64,000 nt of DNA, from positions 49,892 to 113,891 of the forward strand of contig JAJEEK010000094.1 of assembly GCA_022821065.1 (NCBI GenBank), written 5' to 3'. Position 1 is the stretch's first letter; each line of letters starts with the position of its first letter. The stretch is from Candidatus Poribacteria bacterium. GTDB taxonomy: Bacteria; Poribacteria; WGA-4E; WGA-3G. The translations under genes were made by a program, and so were the position numbers. The notes beneath the pieces are model-generated. The model saw only the letters and a list, made by a program, of their open reading frames with translations. It was not told the origin of the DNA and did no database searches. Positions 34,723 to 44,708 of the stretch are shown here, piece after piece.

Positions 34723-35889
34723 TCAGGAGATCTGCCAATCTTCTTTTCTGGCGTATCGGTCATCGTAAACATCTTCATTGAGTTCCAGTCCGAGTCCAGG
34801 AGTATCCGGTACTGTGAAGGTGCCGGCGGTGAAGGTGTAGCCGGAGGTATCAATGACATCGCTGGTGAGGGTTGCGACTTCGCCGTAGAGGAAATGGGGA
34901 ATTGTTTTTGCGAATTGGAGGCTGAGAAAGAAACCGAGTAGGGAACCCCAGTTATGCGGTGCGCATTGAACATTGTGTGCGGCAGCCATATCTGCGAGTC
35001 GTCGCCAACCGGTAACGCCGAGTCCCTTCATATCGTGTTGGATGACATCAATGACACCCGCCTCAAAGAAGGGATCGTAGAATTCAAGCGGTTCGCGCGT
35101 TCGAGTTTCGCCATCGGCAATGAAGGTTTTCAAGCCCTTGTCTTGGATGAAGGCTTTTAGGTTGCGATAAAGTTCAACGTCTTCCTCAAACATCTCTTCT
35201 ATCCAAAAGACATCACAGTCGCTCGTCTCGTTTAGGAAGGTGATGACTTCATCGTAGGTGTATGCGTTGTTTGCATCAACGAGAATATTGAACCCTTCTC
35301 CGGCAGTGCTACGGGCAAGTTGGACAAGTTCTATGTCCCGTTGCAGTCCCGCTTTCCGTTCCATGAGATGGTTACCGCGTCCGATTTTCATTTTGCATGC
35401 GGTAAACCCGTTAGCGAGACTGCTTTTGACATCATCTTCAATACGTTTGAGCCCTTCGGCTTTCGTTTCATAAAGGAGATCGTTGAAATAGATCGTGCTG
35501 TCGTAAGCGGGTAACCCGTTTGAAAAAACATCGTTCCCTATGAGTTGATAGGCGGGCTTACCGAGGATTTTACCGATTGTGTCCCAGAGGGCGTTTTCAA
35601 GCCCTCGGTATTCTTCAACAACGCCATCCTCAGGCTTTAAGAGGTCAAACGGGTTTTGATTGAGCACACTACTGGCTTCCTCAGCGGTCGTTGTTGCCCA
35701 ACTGCCTGCTCCCCAACCGAGTGTTCCATCGTTGGTATGGATGCGGATAATGCGTTCATGCCATTTCCCGTTCGGGTCAGGCTGTTTTATCTCCTTAGCA
35801 CCGGAGTTACAACCGATTGCAGGTTGGTCAATTTCGATGGTAACCTGCTCAATTTTGGTAATTTTAACATCGGTTGGATAATTCTGCAT
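34723..35889 (-). CDS. Enolase-superfamily (mandelate racemase/muconate-lactonizing) enzyme
   Basis: A protein of 388 aa with a full MR-type active site: CKMKIG (KxK base), VDANNAY and WIEEMF and ADGE (three metal-ligand carboxylates), and CAPHNWGS (His of the His-Asp dyad). This contrasts with the atypical paralogue at 17419. The family abstracts an alpha-proton of a carboxylate, commonly dehydrating or racemising sugar acids. AAGGAG precedes the ATG. The substrate cannot be named. Confidence 0.9.
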   Translation of the reverse strand: MQNYPTDVKITKIEQVTIEIDQPAIGCNSGAKEIKQPDPNGKWHERIIRIHTNDGTLGWGAGSWATTTAEEASSVLNQNPFDLLKPEDGVVEEYRGLENALWDTIGKILGKPAYQLIGNDVFSNGLPAYDSTIYFNDLLYETKAEGLKRIEDDVKSSLANGFTACKMKIGRGNHLMERKAGLQRDIELVQLARSTAGEGFNILVDANNAYTYDEVITFLNETSDCDVFWIEEMFEEDVELYRNLKAFIQDKGLKTFIADGETRTREPLEFYDPFFEAGVIDVIQHDMKGLGVTGWRRLADMAAAHNVQCAPHNWGSLLGFFLSLQFAKTIPHFLYGEVATLTSDVIDTSGYTFTAGTFTVPDTPGLGLELNEDVYDDRYARKEDWQIS

Positions 35890-36000
35890 ATCCGTAATCT
35901 CCTTCCACCATCAGGCAAATCAGTCCTGACAAGCCTCAGAATTCCAGCGAAAACCATAAGAACCCATTCCTCAATTTTCTAACGCAAGATCGCCACCGTC

Positions 36001-37212
36001 TCATTGAATCACATCGCCATCGTCTTGCTCAATTACACCGAGTAGTTTACTGAGTTCGTCTTTCACCATATCGTTGGCTTCAGCTTCGTAGACCTGGTAA
36101 ATTTTATGCGGTAGATTGTCGTACTGGTCGGCTTCTTCAACCTGTTTAATCAGTACGGGTTTCTTAAGCAGTTGCACCATCCGGAGCCTGTTATTGTGGT
36201 CGGTGACTTCGGAATTGGTTAATAATTCTATAAAACGCGCAGCCAATCCGTCAGCGATTCCTTTTTCGGCATAGAGGTTCAAAGTATCCATAGCGGCTTG
36301 CTTCGCTTCCGGGGTAGTACCGCTGTTCAACATTGCGACGAGATTGTCAATAGCACTGGCATCAGGATATTTCTGTAGTGCTTTGGCGGCATCCATCCGG
36401 ACGGTATCATCAGTGTCTTTGAGTGCCTCAACAATTTTGGCTGTTGACACTTCATTAAGGGATACCAAGGCTTTTGCGGCGGCTCGACGGACAACAACAT
36501 TCGCATCGCTTAAACCTGCAACGATTTTCTCTTTATACTCTGGATGTCCGAGCAGATATAGAGCGGTATCGACCTCCATCTTCAACCCTTCACTATCGAT
36601 TGAATCGTGAAGTTGTTCTAAACCTGCGGTAGCGGTTGCATCTCCAATCTCTCCGACGGTGCGAATCAATTTTACTCTAACAGGCGTTGGCGTCGCGCTA
36701 TCACTAATGGTTTTCAGAATTGTGTTAACACCGTCGCCTCCTATCTGTTTCAAGATTTGATAGAAATCGTCGTGTGCGGTTCTATTCCGGTCCTTGACGA
36801 GGTTATCAAGAACAAAAGGCACAGCTGGTGCCCCGTGATCAACGAGGACTTGCACTGCATCCTTCTGAATCCTGTGGCGTTCGCCGAGGATATCTATGAT
36901 TTTTTTAATCTCAAATTCGCCTAATTGAGCGACACGTTGGTCGCGCTCACTCTGGAATCTGGTTTCCACATTGAACATTTCCGCAGCACGCGTTGAAATT
37001 GCATTGCTATAAGCGATAACCAAGAGTGCGCGAGGTTCAACTTTGTTTACCTCTTCCACTTCGGCGCGTTCAAGATGCTCAACGGCTTCCATTGTGAGTC
37101 CAGCGTTTAACAATTTTTTTCTACCGACTTCCAGTTGGGTGATAACCTGTTTCTGCTGACAGCCGAAACTCACAACTCCTATAAGCAGTAATATTATCAA
37201 AGATTTTTTCAT
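36001..37212 (-). CDS. HEAT-repeat lipoprotein, copy 1
   Basis: A protein of 403 aa from the ATG at 37212, where MKKSLIILLLIGVVSFGC is a textbook lipoprotein signal with lipobox SFGC (Cys18). The rest is helical: an N-terminal helical unit (VGRKKLLNAGLTMEAVEHLERAE...) followed by several HEAT/PBS-lyase-type repeats with VRRAAAKALVSLNE and VRMDAAKALQKYPD. It is a scaffold for protein-protein contacts on the membrane surface. A close paralogue lies 536 nt upstream. It shares no operon with a metabolic gene, so its partner is unknown. Confidence 0.85.
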   Translation of the reverse strand: MKKSLIILLLIGVVSFGCQQKQVITQLEVGRKKLLNAGLTMEAVEHLERAEVEEVNKVEPRALLVIAYSNAISTRAAEMFNVETRFQSERDQRVAQLGEFEIKKIIDILGERHRIQKDAVQVLVDHGAPAVPFVLDNLVKDRNRTAHDDFYQILKQIGGDGVNTILKTISDSATPTPVRVKLIRTVGEIGDATATAGLEQLHDSIDSEGLKMEVDTALYLLGHPEYKEKIVAGLSDANVVVRRAAAKALVSLNEVSTAKIVEALKDTDDTVRMDAAKALQKYPDASAIDNLVAMLNSGTTPEAKQAAMDTLNLYAEKGIADGLAARFIELLTNSEVTDHNNRLRMVQLLKKPVLIKQVEEADQYDNLPHKIYQVYEAEANDMVKDELSKLLGVIEQDDGDVIQ

Positions 37213-37452
37213 GTTCCGTTTACCTTTTCCTCCTAAAATCTCAGTTAGACTCACCTGTCCGTATCTCGCGTCACACATAAAGCTATGAAAAAATAGACAC
37301 CAAACACTCCTTGGCGTGGTTCGGTAGCTTTAATTTAGGACTTCGCTTGCTCATTTCTGAAGTTCCGGAGACACCCACGGTCTTCCGATTATAGATACTC
37401 TCGCATTCTGTGGACAGAGACAACCGAAACAGTGAGTACAGATGCAACGGTT

Positions 37453-37481
37453 ATTTTAAAATAAATACATTTTTATGTCAA
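37453..37481 (-). promoter_or_regulatory. Sigma-70 promoter for HEAT lipoprotein copy 1
   Basis: TTGACA (37481-37476), 17 bp, TAAAAT (37458-37453), leaving a leader of about 230 nt, unusually long. Confidence 0.65.
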
Positions 37482-37605
37482 CAATATTGCAGCACCTCTG
37501 AATCTGAAAATAGAATGGACACATTTTTTTCCATGAGTCTCTATATAATAAGCACTGCAGACGGGGTTAAATGAAGATTACGGAAATGTAGCGGAAATCA
37601 CGAGC

Positions 37606-37651
37606 GCGGTTGCGAACCGATACACCAACGGCGCATATCGGTTGCAACCGC
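37606..37651. repeat. Inverted repeat gcggttgc(g)aaccgata / tatcggttgcaaccgc
   Basis: A 16-bp stem with one bulge lies around a 13-nt loop between the two HEAT genes. It could terminate copy 2 or be a mobile-type repeat. The rest of this 536-nt gap shows only the promoter at 37453. Confidence 0.65.
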
Positions 37652-37748
37652 ATTTGCAAAAGGCATTTGCGGGAAGGTGTAGGAATTTATCCGATAATTC
37701 GCTATCCGTGAGACAAGCGGGGTAACCCGTTTAATCGTTCGCCACGTG

Positions 37749-38954
37749 TTACTGTAGTTCATCAAGGAGTTGCTTCAGTGTAGTTTTGACGAGTGTGCTC
37801 TCTTCCTTTTTTTCGTGGTAGTCATACAACTTGAACGCGAGATCGTCAATTGACTTTATCGCCTTGATCTGTTTCTTAAACGGTTCTCTCCTCAGAAGTT
37901 GTACAAGATGCAAACGGTTGTCCGCGGCGCTAACAGTTCCACCGATAATGAGCGTCGTGATCCGGCTCGCTAAGCCTCTGGCGAGTTTCTCTTGTCCATA
38001 AATATCAAGGGTATTAATAGCGGCCTGCTTCGGATCTTTGTTTAGGACATCACTGGTGAGGACATCCACAAGTGCATCCACAGCGGTGGCATCTTTGTGA
38101 ACAGCGAGTGCTTCGACGAACGCTGTAACGACTTTGGAATCTGTATCTTTAAGTCCTGCGATGAGCGTTTTGGTCGGTATACCTTTGATATTGACCATCG
38201 CTTTTGCAGCGGCGCGTCGGACACCAATATCATCATGACTGACACCGGCGATAATGTCAGTTTTATAGGAATCTTCACCGAGTTGATAGAGCGTTGTACT
38301 AATCTCCATTGCTAATCCGGGCTCTGAGGTTTCGGTATGAAGGGATTTTAAGGCATCCACGGCTTTCGCATCGCCGATTTCCGCCAATACATGTACGAGT
38401 TTACTTTTAAGAGCAGGTGAGGTGGTTTCATCAGTGAGTTTGGCTAAAACAAGGTCTAACCCATCCGTCCCTATATCAACCAACATCCACTGCGTAAAAT
38501 CTTCATGAAGTGCCGGGTATCTCCCTTTTGCGAGGCTATCAAGAATTAAGACTGCGGCATCGTGTCCCTTATCCACGAGTACTTGTAAACCGGCTTTCCG
38601 TACCTCTGAACGCCTGTCATTGAGTACTTGTAAGATGCTCTTCATCTCAGCCTCTGTCAATGCTTCAATCCGTCGCTCCCGCTCACTTTTGAATTTAGCC
38701 GCATTCCCGGACCGGTCAGCATCTTTGGTGGAAATCCCATAAGAATACGCGATGAGAAGCAAGGCACGGGGTTCAAGTTTATTCACTTCTTCTTCTTCTG
38801 CTTTTTCAAGATGTCCAACGGCTTCCAAGGCGTTTCCGCTGTCAATTAATTTGCTCCTACCCACAGTTAGGTTGCTGGGTCCCCTCTGTTTTGTTTCACA
38901 TCCAAAACTCGCGAGCAAAAGAACGAGTAGTGGAATGATGACAACCTTTTTCAT
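37749..38954 (-). CDS. HEAT-repeat lipoprotein, copy 2
   Basis: A protein of 401 aa, clearly paralogous to the gene at 36001: the same lipoprotein signal (LLLASFGCE, Cys near 19), the same VGRSKLIDSGNALEAVGHLEKAE opening (broken up in the paralogue by substitutions) and HEAT units such as VRRAAAKAMVNIKG. AGGAGG precedes the ATG. Separate promoters for the two copies suggest different regulation after tandem duplication. Function unknown; an envelope-attached scaffold is inferred. Confidence 0.85.
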   Translation of the reverse strand: MKKVVIIPLLVLLLASFGCETKQRGPSNLTVGRSKLIDSGNALEAVGHLEKAEEEEVNKLEPRALLLIAYSYGISTKDADRSGNAAKFKSERERRIEALTEAEMKSILQVLNDRRSEVRKAGLQVLVDKGHDAAVLILDSLAKGRYPALHEDFTQWMLVDIGTDGLDLVLAKLTDETTSPALKSKLVHVLAEIGDAKAVDALKSLHTETSEPGLAMEISTTLYQLGEDSYKTDIIAGVSHDDIGVRRAAAKAMVNIKGIPTKTLIAGLKDTDSKVVTAFVEALAVHKDATAVDALVDVLTSDVLNKDPKQAAINTLDIYGQEKLARGLASRITTLIIGGTVSAADNRLHLVQLLRREPFKKQIKAIKSIDDLAFKLYDYHEKKEESTLVKTTLKQLLDELQ

Positions 38955-39094
38955 TATATTCCGTTTCCTCCTGATTTTTTGTTAATACAAGGACGTTTTC
39001 GTAGGATAAATCTCTGAATATAGGTTCGCGCTTTGCAGTATATTTGTGTCGTTGCGCGCAACGGTACATTGTGGCTTTTAAATATCCCACTATA

Positions 39095-39123
39095 AAAATA
39101 CCACATAATTTGAAAAAAGTCAA
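39095..39123 (-). promoter_or_regulatory. Sigma-70 promoter for HEAT lipoprotein copy 2
   Basis: TTGACT (39123-39118), 17 bp, TATTTT (39100-39095). It lies back to back with the promoter at 39148. Confidence 0.6.
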
Positions 39124-39147
39124 GTATAGATTTGGTTCTGAATAAGG

Positions 39148-39176
39148 TTGACAGGTCAATCGGTTTTGACTATACT
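39148..39176 (+). promoter_or_regulatory. Sigma-70 promoter for the M14 peptidase
   Basis: TTGACA (39148-39153), 17 bp, TATACT (39171-39176). Start expected about 40 nt before the ATG at 39226. Confidence 0.85.
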
Positions 39177-39225
39177 AAGAATAAATAAACTCAGCAATTC
39201 GCGCCTATAAAAGGGGAAATTTTCG

Positions 39226-41931
39226 ATGAATTTTTTGGAACCTTTCTACGTCAACTCCATATCTCTATTTCGCCAGCACAAAACGGAGGCACAACAAATA
39301 AGAGTGCCAACACTATGGCCCTCCCTTGGTATATTGATCCTCTGCATGATTTCGCTGCAGGGACCCATACACGCCCAACTTATGACACCAGAAGAAGTAC
39401 TCGGCTTCCGAGTCGGTTCGGATTATCAGGTAGCGGGATGGCAAACGGTGTCTGATTATATGCGTCATGTCGCGGCGAATTCGGATCGGGTCTTGGTAGA
39501 TGAACTCGGAAAAACAACTGAAGGAAACGACCTTCTGATGTTGCTGATTTCGGCATCGGAGAACTTGGATAATCTGGCGCGTTATCAGGAGATTCAGCGG
39601 GAGTTAGCAACAGCCACTAAAAGTAGTGAGGAACTGGATGCCCTTGTACAAGAAAGTAAATCGGTCGTACTGATTAACTGTAATCTCCACTCGACAGAGA
39701 TCGCTTCTTCTCAGATGTCCATGGAACTTGTTTATCAATTCGCGACAGAAGAGACACCCGAAATCAAAGAGATCCTTGAGAATGTAATAATCCTCCTGAT
39801 CCCTTCAGCGAACCCTGACGGATTGGACATTGTGGTGGATTGGTATAATCGCACTGTCGGTACGCCTCACGAGGGATCAGAAATCCCGTGGTTATATCAT
39901 AAGTATACGGGCCACGATAACAATCGCGACTGGTTCATGTTGACCCAAGCGGAAACGCAGTTGCTGACACGCGTGCTTTATGAGGAATGGTTCCCAGAAG
40001 TTGTCTACGACGTTCATGAGATGAGCTATCGGGGTCCGCGCTTCGTGATTCCGCCATATTTCGAGCCTGTTAACCCGAACATCCCGCCGCTCCTACAACG
40101 GACGCTTTCGCTTATAGGTGCACAACTCGCCTTCGATTTGACGAGTGAAGGACTGACAGGCGTGCTTTCAAGTGCTGTCTACGATACATGGTGGCACGGT
40201 GGATTTCGGACGGTGCCGTATCGCCACAATATGATAGGCATCTTAACTGAAGCGGCGCGCGTGGAAATAGCAACGCCGATTTTTCAACCGCACCATACCT
40301 TAAAAGGCTATCGGCGCGGGCTTGACCAATATGCGCTGCGCACCAACTTTCCTGAACCGTGGCCCGGGGGTTGGAGGCGATTACGAAATATTGTAGACTA
40401 CGAGAAAGCAGCAGCACACTCAATTCTCGGTTTCGTCGCTGAGAATCGTGTGATGTTGAAAACGAACTTTTACAAGATGGGCCTTGACGCGATCGTAAAG
40501 GGGCAAGATGAACCGCCGCGCGCGTTTCTTATCCCGACCCAACAACGAGATATTCATACGACATTGAAGATGCTGGACATTCTAAAGCGCGGCGGTGTCC
40601 AGATTCATCAGGCAAACACACCGTTTACTGCCGATGGTGTAGAATATCCTGCGGACACCTACGTCGTTTTAATGTCGCAACCGTTTCGGGCACACGCGAA
40701 GGATCTGCTTGAGGTGCAGCGTTACCCGGAACGTCGTGCATCGCCGGAATTACCACCGGAACGTCCGTACGATATCGCAGGTTGGACACTACCGTTCCAG
40801 ATGGATGTGAGAACGATTGAAGTTGTACATCCATTTGAAGCAGATTTAAGGCAGCTGCCGATGCTTCCAGTGGTACAAGGCACACTTGACGGTGCCTCTG
40901 AACCAACAGGCTATCTGTTTGAGAATCGAACGAATGTCGAAACGATTTTTCTTAATCATCTGTTCAACGCGAGGCTTGCAGATAACAGTCCGAAGTATAG
41001 GCTTTACTGGGCGCGACGCGATGTAGAGATCGCAGGTAAAACGTTGCCGAGTGGGACTATTTTAATACAGACAGTAGAACCCCCACTCCAGCAGATTGAA
41101 GAGATGGCGGCACTCGCCTCGGAATTTGGCATCCATATCCACGCCGATGCCTCCCTCAATGAAGAGATGATCCGTCGGAGATTCACAGGTCTGCATGCAC
41201 CGCGGCTCGGTCTCTATAAACCGTGGACAGCGAATATGGACGAAGGGTGGACGCGCTGGGTCTTGGATACACACGGGTTCGATTACAACAGCCTCACGAA
41301 TTCAGAAATCCGAGCAGGGGCTTTGCAGGCGCGGTACGATGCGATAATTCTGCCGGATTTTGGTCCCTCCGGCATTCTTAACGGACATGCGGCAGGAAAA
41401 TTACCGCCAGAATATACCGGTGGTATTGGGACCGAAGGATTGGCAAACTTGCGTAGGTTCGTTGAGGAGGGGGGTACGCTTATCTGTTTGAACCGTGCGA
41501 CAGAACTGCCATTGAAATATTTTGGATTGGGTGAAAAAGGCATCGTTAATGTCGTAGATCAGAAAGACCAACCGAACGAAGACGCGTTTTTCTGTCCGGG
41601 TTCACTCCTACGTGTGCGGATAGACACAAGACATCCGATCGGACACGGATTAAACAACGAGATGGCTATCATGTTTAAATCGGGTCCTGTTTTTGATGGC
41701 GTTCGCGGTGATTCTAAAGCTGTGGCAACGTACCCAGAATTCAATCCGTTGATGAGCGGGTGGCTTGAAGGTGAAAAACGGATTCGTCAGAAAGTTGCGC
41801 TATTGGAAACACCGTTAGGCGATGGACGCGTCATTCTTTTTGGATTCAAACCGCAGCATCGCGGGCAATCTTATGGCACTTTTAAGCTGCTTTTTAATGC
41901 GATTTATTATAGCAACGTATCTCAGGACTGA
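39226..41931 (+). CDS. Secreted M14-family zinc carboxypeptidase
   Basis: A protein of 901 aa. A signal peptide with a long N-region (hydrophobic ~30-48, cleavage near IHA-Q) is followed by an M14 domain: NCNLHSTEIASS gives the HxxE zinc pair, a conserved NPDG, RDW, and the third ligand in DVHEMS. The C-terminal half (~450-900) has mixed alpha/beta segments, including GWTLPFQMDV and a glutamine-amidotransferase-like Rossmann region around GALQARYDAIILPDFG. This two-part layout is seen in long bacterial M14 proteins. It probably trims extracellular peptides. GGGG precedes the ATG. Confidence 0.88.
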   Translation: MNFLEPFYVNSISLFRQHKTEAQQIRVPTLWPSLGILILCMISLQGPIHAQLMTPEEVLGFRVGSDYQVAGWQTVSDYMRHVAANSDRVLVDELGKTTEGNDLLMLLISASENLDNLARYQEIQRELATATKSSEELDALVQESKSVVLINCNLHSTEIASSQMSMELVYQFATEETPEIKEILENVIILLIPSANPDGLDIVVDWYNRTVGTPHEGSEIPWLYHKYTGHDNNRDWFMLTQAETQLLTRVLYEEWFPEVVYDVHEMSYRGPRFVIPPYFEPVNPNIPPLLQRTLSLIGAQLAFDLTSEGLTGVLSSAVYDTWWHGGFRTVPYRHNMIGILTEAARVEIATPIFQPHHTLKGYRRGLDQYALRTNFPEPWPGGWRRLRNIVDYEKAAAHSILGFVAENRVMLKTNFYKMGLDAIVKGQDEPPRAFLIPTQQRDIHTTLKMLDILKRGGVQIHQANTPFTADGVEYPADTYVVLMSQPFRAHAKDLLEVQRYPERRASPELPPERPYDIAGWTLPFQMDVRTIEVVHPFEADLRQLPMLPVVQGTLDGASEPTGYLFENRTNVETIFLNHLFNARLADNSPKYRLYWARRDVEIAGKTLPSGTILIQTVEPPLQQIEEMAALASEFGIHIHADASLNEEMIRRRFTGLHAPRLGLYKPWTANMDEGWTRWVLDTHGFDYNSLTNSEIRAGALQARYDAIILPDFGPSGILNGHAAGKLPPEYTGGIGTEGLANLRRFVEEGGTLICLNRATELPLKYFGLGEKGIVNVVDQKDQPNEDAFFCPGSLLRVRIDTRHPIGHGLNNEMAIMFKSGPVFDGVRGDSKAVATYPEFNPLMSGWLEGEKRIRQKVALLETPLGDGRVILFGFKPQHRGQSYGTFKLLFNAIYYSNVSQD

Positions 41932-42049
41932 CATCACAGCACGTGTTATAAATAGTTTGAGCGTATTATTGACTTGCAATATCCGTTTTAAAAAGGTTCC
42001 TTTCAGAATATCCAAACGGGTATTAGGGAAGTAAATTTTCCTTTTCGGA

Positions 42050-44194
42050 TTAATCGCCGACGGCCCCTGCAACTTGCACTAAATCTTGGATGTTAATGAC
42101 ACCATCACCATTGACATCTGCGGGGTCGCCCTCTACGGGAACGTCCTGTCCTATACGTGCTGCGACATGCACGAGATCCTGGATGTTGACGACTCCGTCG
42201 GCATTAACATCTAATGTGAGTTCTTCGGGATTAGGCACGAATATTGAAGTATCCCACATAAAGATGGTATCGCGCCCACCGCTTGCCAGCGTCCGACCAT
42301 CAGGAGAAAACGCCACGCTAAAGACATTAGTAGGTGGAAAAATACCACCAACAGAATCCTGATGTCCAATAAAGATATACTTGAGCGTCCCAGTGCCAAC
42401 ATCCCATAAACGGATGGTATCGTCTTCGCTTCCACTTGCCAACGTCTGACCATCAGGACTAAATACCACGTTATAGACATCATCTGAATGTCCAGTAAGG
42501 GTTTGCTTGAGCGTCCCAGTCTCCACATCCCACAAATAGATGGTATCGTCCCGGCCACCACTTGCTAACGTCTGACCATCAGGAGAAAACGACGCGCTGA
42601 AGACATGCTCCGAATGTCCAATGATTGTCCGCTTGAGCGTGCCAGTGTTCACATCCCACAAACGGATGGTGTTGTCCCAGCCGCTGTTTACCAATGTCTG
42701 ACCGTCAGGACTAAACGATACATCATAGACTCTACTACCATGATAAGTCAAGGAGGCAGGCTTGAATGGCCCTGTGTCAACATCCGAATTAGTGAGGCCG
42801 CGCTTGAATTCACCTGTGTCAACATCCCACAAACGGATAGTGTTGTCCCAACTCCCACTTGCCAACGTCTGACCATCGGAAGAAAATGAGACGCTATGGA
42901 CATAAGACGAATGTTCAATGATTGTCCGCTTGAGCATGCCAGTGTTCACATCCCACAAACGGATGGTGTTGTCCGCGCCGCCACTTGCCAATGTCTGACC
43001 ATCAAGACTAAACGCCACGCTATAGACACTACCCCGATGTCCAGTAAGGGTTTGCTTGGGCAAGAATGTATTCACATCCCATAATCTGATGGTCCCGTCC
43101 CGCTCTCCACTTGCCAACGTCTGACCATCAGGAGAAAACAATACATCATGGACCTCATGCGAATGCTCAGTGAGTGCCTTCTTGAGAGTACCAGTATTTG
43201 CATTCCACAACTCAATGGTGTTGCCCCAGCCGCCACTTGCCAGCGTTTGACCATCAGGAGAAAACGATACACTATAAACATAAGGCGACTGCCCAACGAT
43301 TGTTCGCTTAAGCATGCCAGTGTTCACATCCCACAAACGGATGTTACTGTCCGAGGCTCCACTTGCCAACGTATGACCATCAAGACTAAACGCCACGCTA
43401 TAGACATAAAACCACTCCCCAGTGATTGTACGCTTGAAAGCACCAGTCTCCACATCCCACAAATAGATGGTGCCATCTGTGCTTCCACTTGCCAACGTCT
43501 GACCATCAGGACTAAACGATATGTCATGGATAGTATCCGAATGCCCAATAAGGGTGTGCTTGAGCGTGCCAGTATGCACATCCCATAACCGAACGATACC
43601 GTCTTCGCCACCGCTTGCCAGCGTCTGACCATCAGGGCTAAACGATACACTATAGATATTATCCAAATACCCAGCGATTGTATCGAGAGGGACAGTGTTG
43701 ATTGTCTCTTTGAGTTTACCAGTGTTCACATCCCACAACCCGATGGCACCGCGGCTTCCAGTTGCAAGGGTCTGATTATCGGGGCCAAAGGCTATGCAGG
43801 CGATATACTCATTATATGACAAGATATGTTTGAGCGTACCAGTATTCACATTCCACAAACGGACGGTGCTGCCCGAAAAATCGCTACTCGCCAACGTCTG
43901 ACTATCAGGACTAAACGATACATCAGAGACAACATCGCGATGTCCAATGAGTAGGTCGAGTTCATCACCACTTTGCGCATCGTATATCCAGGCCCCCAGA
44001 CTTCCACCAACTGCCAAACGCGTGCCATCCGGAGAATATGCTATTTCATAGACAGTCCCCTTACCTAACCGTGCTTTGGCATCATGGGGTAAACGTATTT
44101 GGGTGTAGTCTTGCGCTACACCGTTCTGTAAAAAGAAGGTTAAAGTGACAATCGGAAATAGAACCATCATGGAAAGAAAGTATCTAATATTCAC
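42050..44194 (-). CDS. Secreted 14-blade WD40 protein with C-terminal dockerin
   Basis: A protein of 714 aa with a signal peptide (~1-27, NGVAQ cleavage region). Fourteen WD40 units follow, each about 42 aa with the form FSPDGQTLASG..DNTIRLWDV.TG.LK, enough for two seven-bladed propellers. The C-terminus has two calcium-binding dockerin repeats, DVNADGVVNIQDL and DVNGDGVINIQDL. Dockerins attach to cohesins; no cohesin is seen in the window. The blades are so alike at DNA level that recombination between them is likely. Extracellular scaffold or recognition protein (inference). Confidence 0.9.
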   Translation of the reverse strand: MNIRYFLSMMVLFPIVTLTFFLQNGVAQDYTQIRLPHDAKARLGKGTVYEIAYSPDGTRLAVGGSLGAWIYDAQSGDELDLLIGHRDVVSDVSFSPDSQTLASSDFSGSTVRLWNVNTGTLKHILSYNEYIACIAFGPDNQTLATGSRGAIGLWDVNTGKLKETINTVPLDTIAGYLDNIYSVSFSPDGQTLASGGEDGIVRLWDVHTGTLKHTLIGHSDTIHDISFSPDGQTLASGSTDGTIYLWDVETGAFKRTITGEWFYVYSVAFSLDGHTLASGASDSNIRLWDVNTGMLKRTIVGQSPYVYSVSFSPDGQTLASGGWGNTIELWNANTGTLKKALTEHSHEVHDVLFSPDGQTLASGERDGTIRLWDVNTFLPKQTLTGHRGSVYSVAFSLDGQTLASGGADNTIRLWDVNTGMLKRTIIEHSSYVHSVSFSSDGQTLASGSWDNTIRLWDVDTGEFKRGLTNSDVDTGPFKPASLTYHGSRVYDVSFSPDGQTLVNSGWDNTIRLWDVNTGTLKRTIIGHSEHVFSASFSPDGQTLASGGRDDTIYLWDVETGTLKQTLTGHSDDVYNVVFSPDGQTLASGSEDDTIRLWDVGTGTLKYIFIGHQDSVGGIFPPTNVFSVAFSPDGRTLASGGRDTIFMWDTSIFVPNPEELTLDVNADGVVNIQDLVHVAARIGQDVPVEGDPADVNGDGVINIQDLVQVAGAVGD

Positions 44195-44708
44195 CTGACG
44201 CTCCTTTTATCAAGTAAGGTCGTTTGAAATAGGATGTGTAGTTATTGCTTGCCAAGGCGATGCTAATACTTGTAGCCTGTAAAGGCGAGGGCCCTTTGGT
44301 GTCCGTTTAGCAGGTTTACCTCATCCCTTTCTCTCAACGGCAGAGTACTTGAAGATTAACACCAAAAACTTTGGCAGCCTCTCCAATCCTAATAAATTTA
44401 TTGCGCTTAAACGTGTTCAATGTGAGTTGGGTTTACGCATCCAGCACGCGCGTGCGATCAATCGTTGAACTCCTGAGAGTTTTCCAGATTCAAAGAAGAA
44501 GGGTATTATTTTTTTCTTATTAAAGACACAATTTTTGGCGAAAAACGTGCATCAAGAAAAAAATTGGCGTTAAATTTACAAATTTTCGCGCTGATGCACT
44601 TTTTCTGTTTAGCATTTCGTCTTTAATTGTAGAAGGTGTAAACCAGACCTCTGTTGCTGAATTTTGCATTTACCTCTTTAACGAACACCAACACGAAGGA
44701 GAAATCTT
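44195..44708. other. 514-nt intergenic region with palindrome and a possible sigma-54 site
   Basis: Between divergent genes. A perfect 12-bp palindrome gcacgcgcgtgc lies at 44444-44455. TTGGCGaaaaacGTGCA at 44536-44551 has GG and GC 10 bp apart, a weaker sigma-54-like match pointing at the downstream sigma gene. GTGCATCA/TGATGCAC arms (from 44547 and near 44600) are also present. No ORF. Confidence 0.45.
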
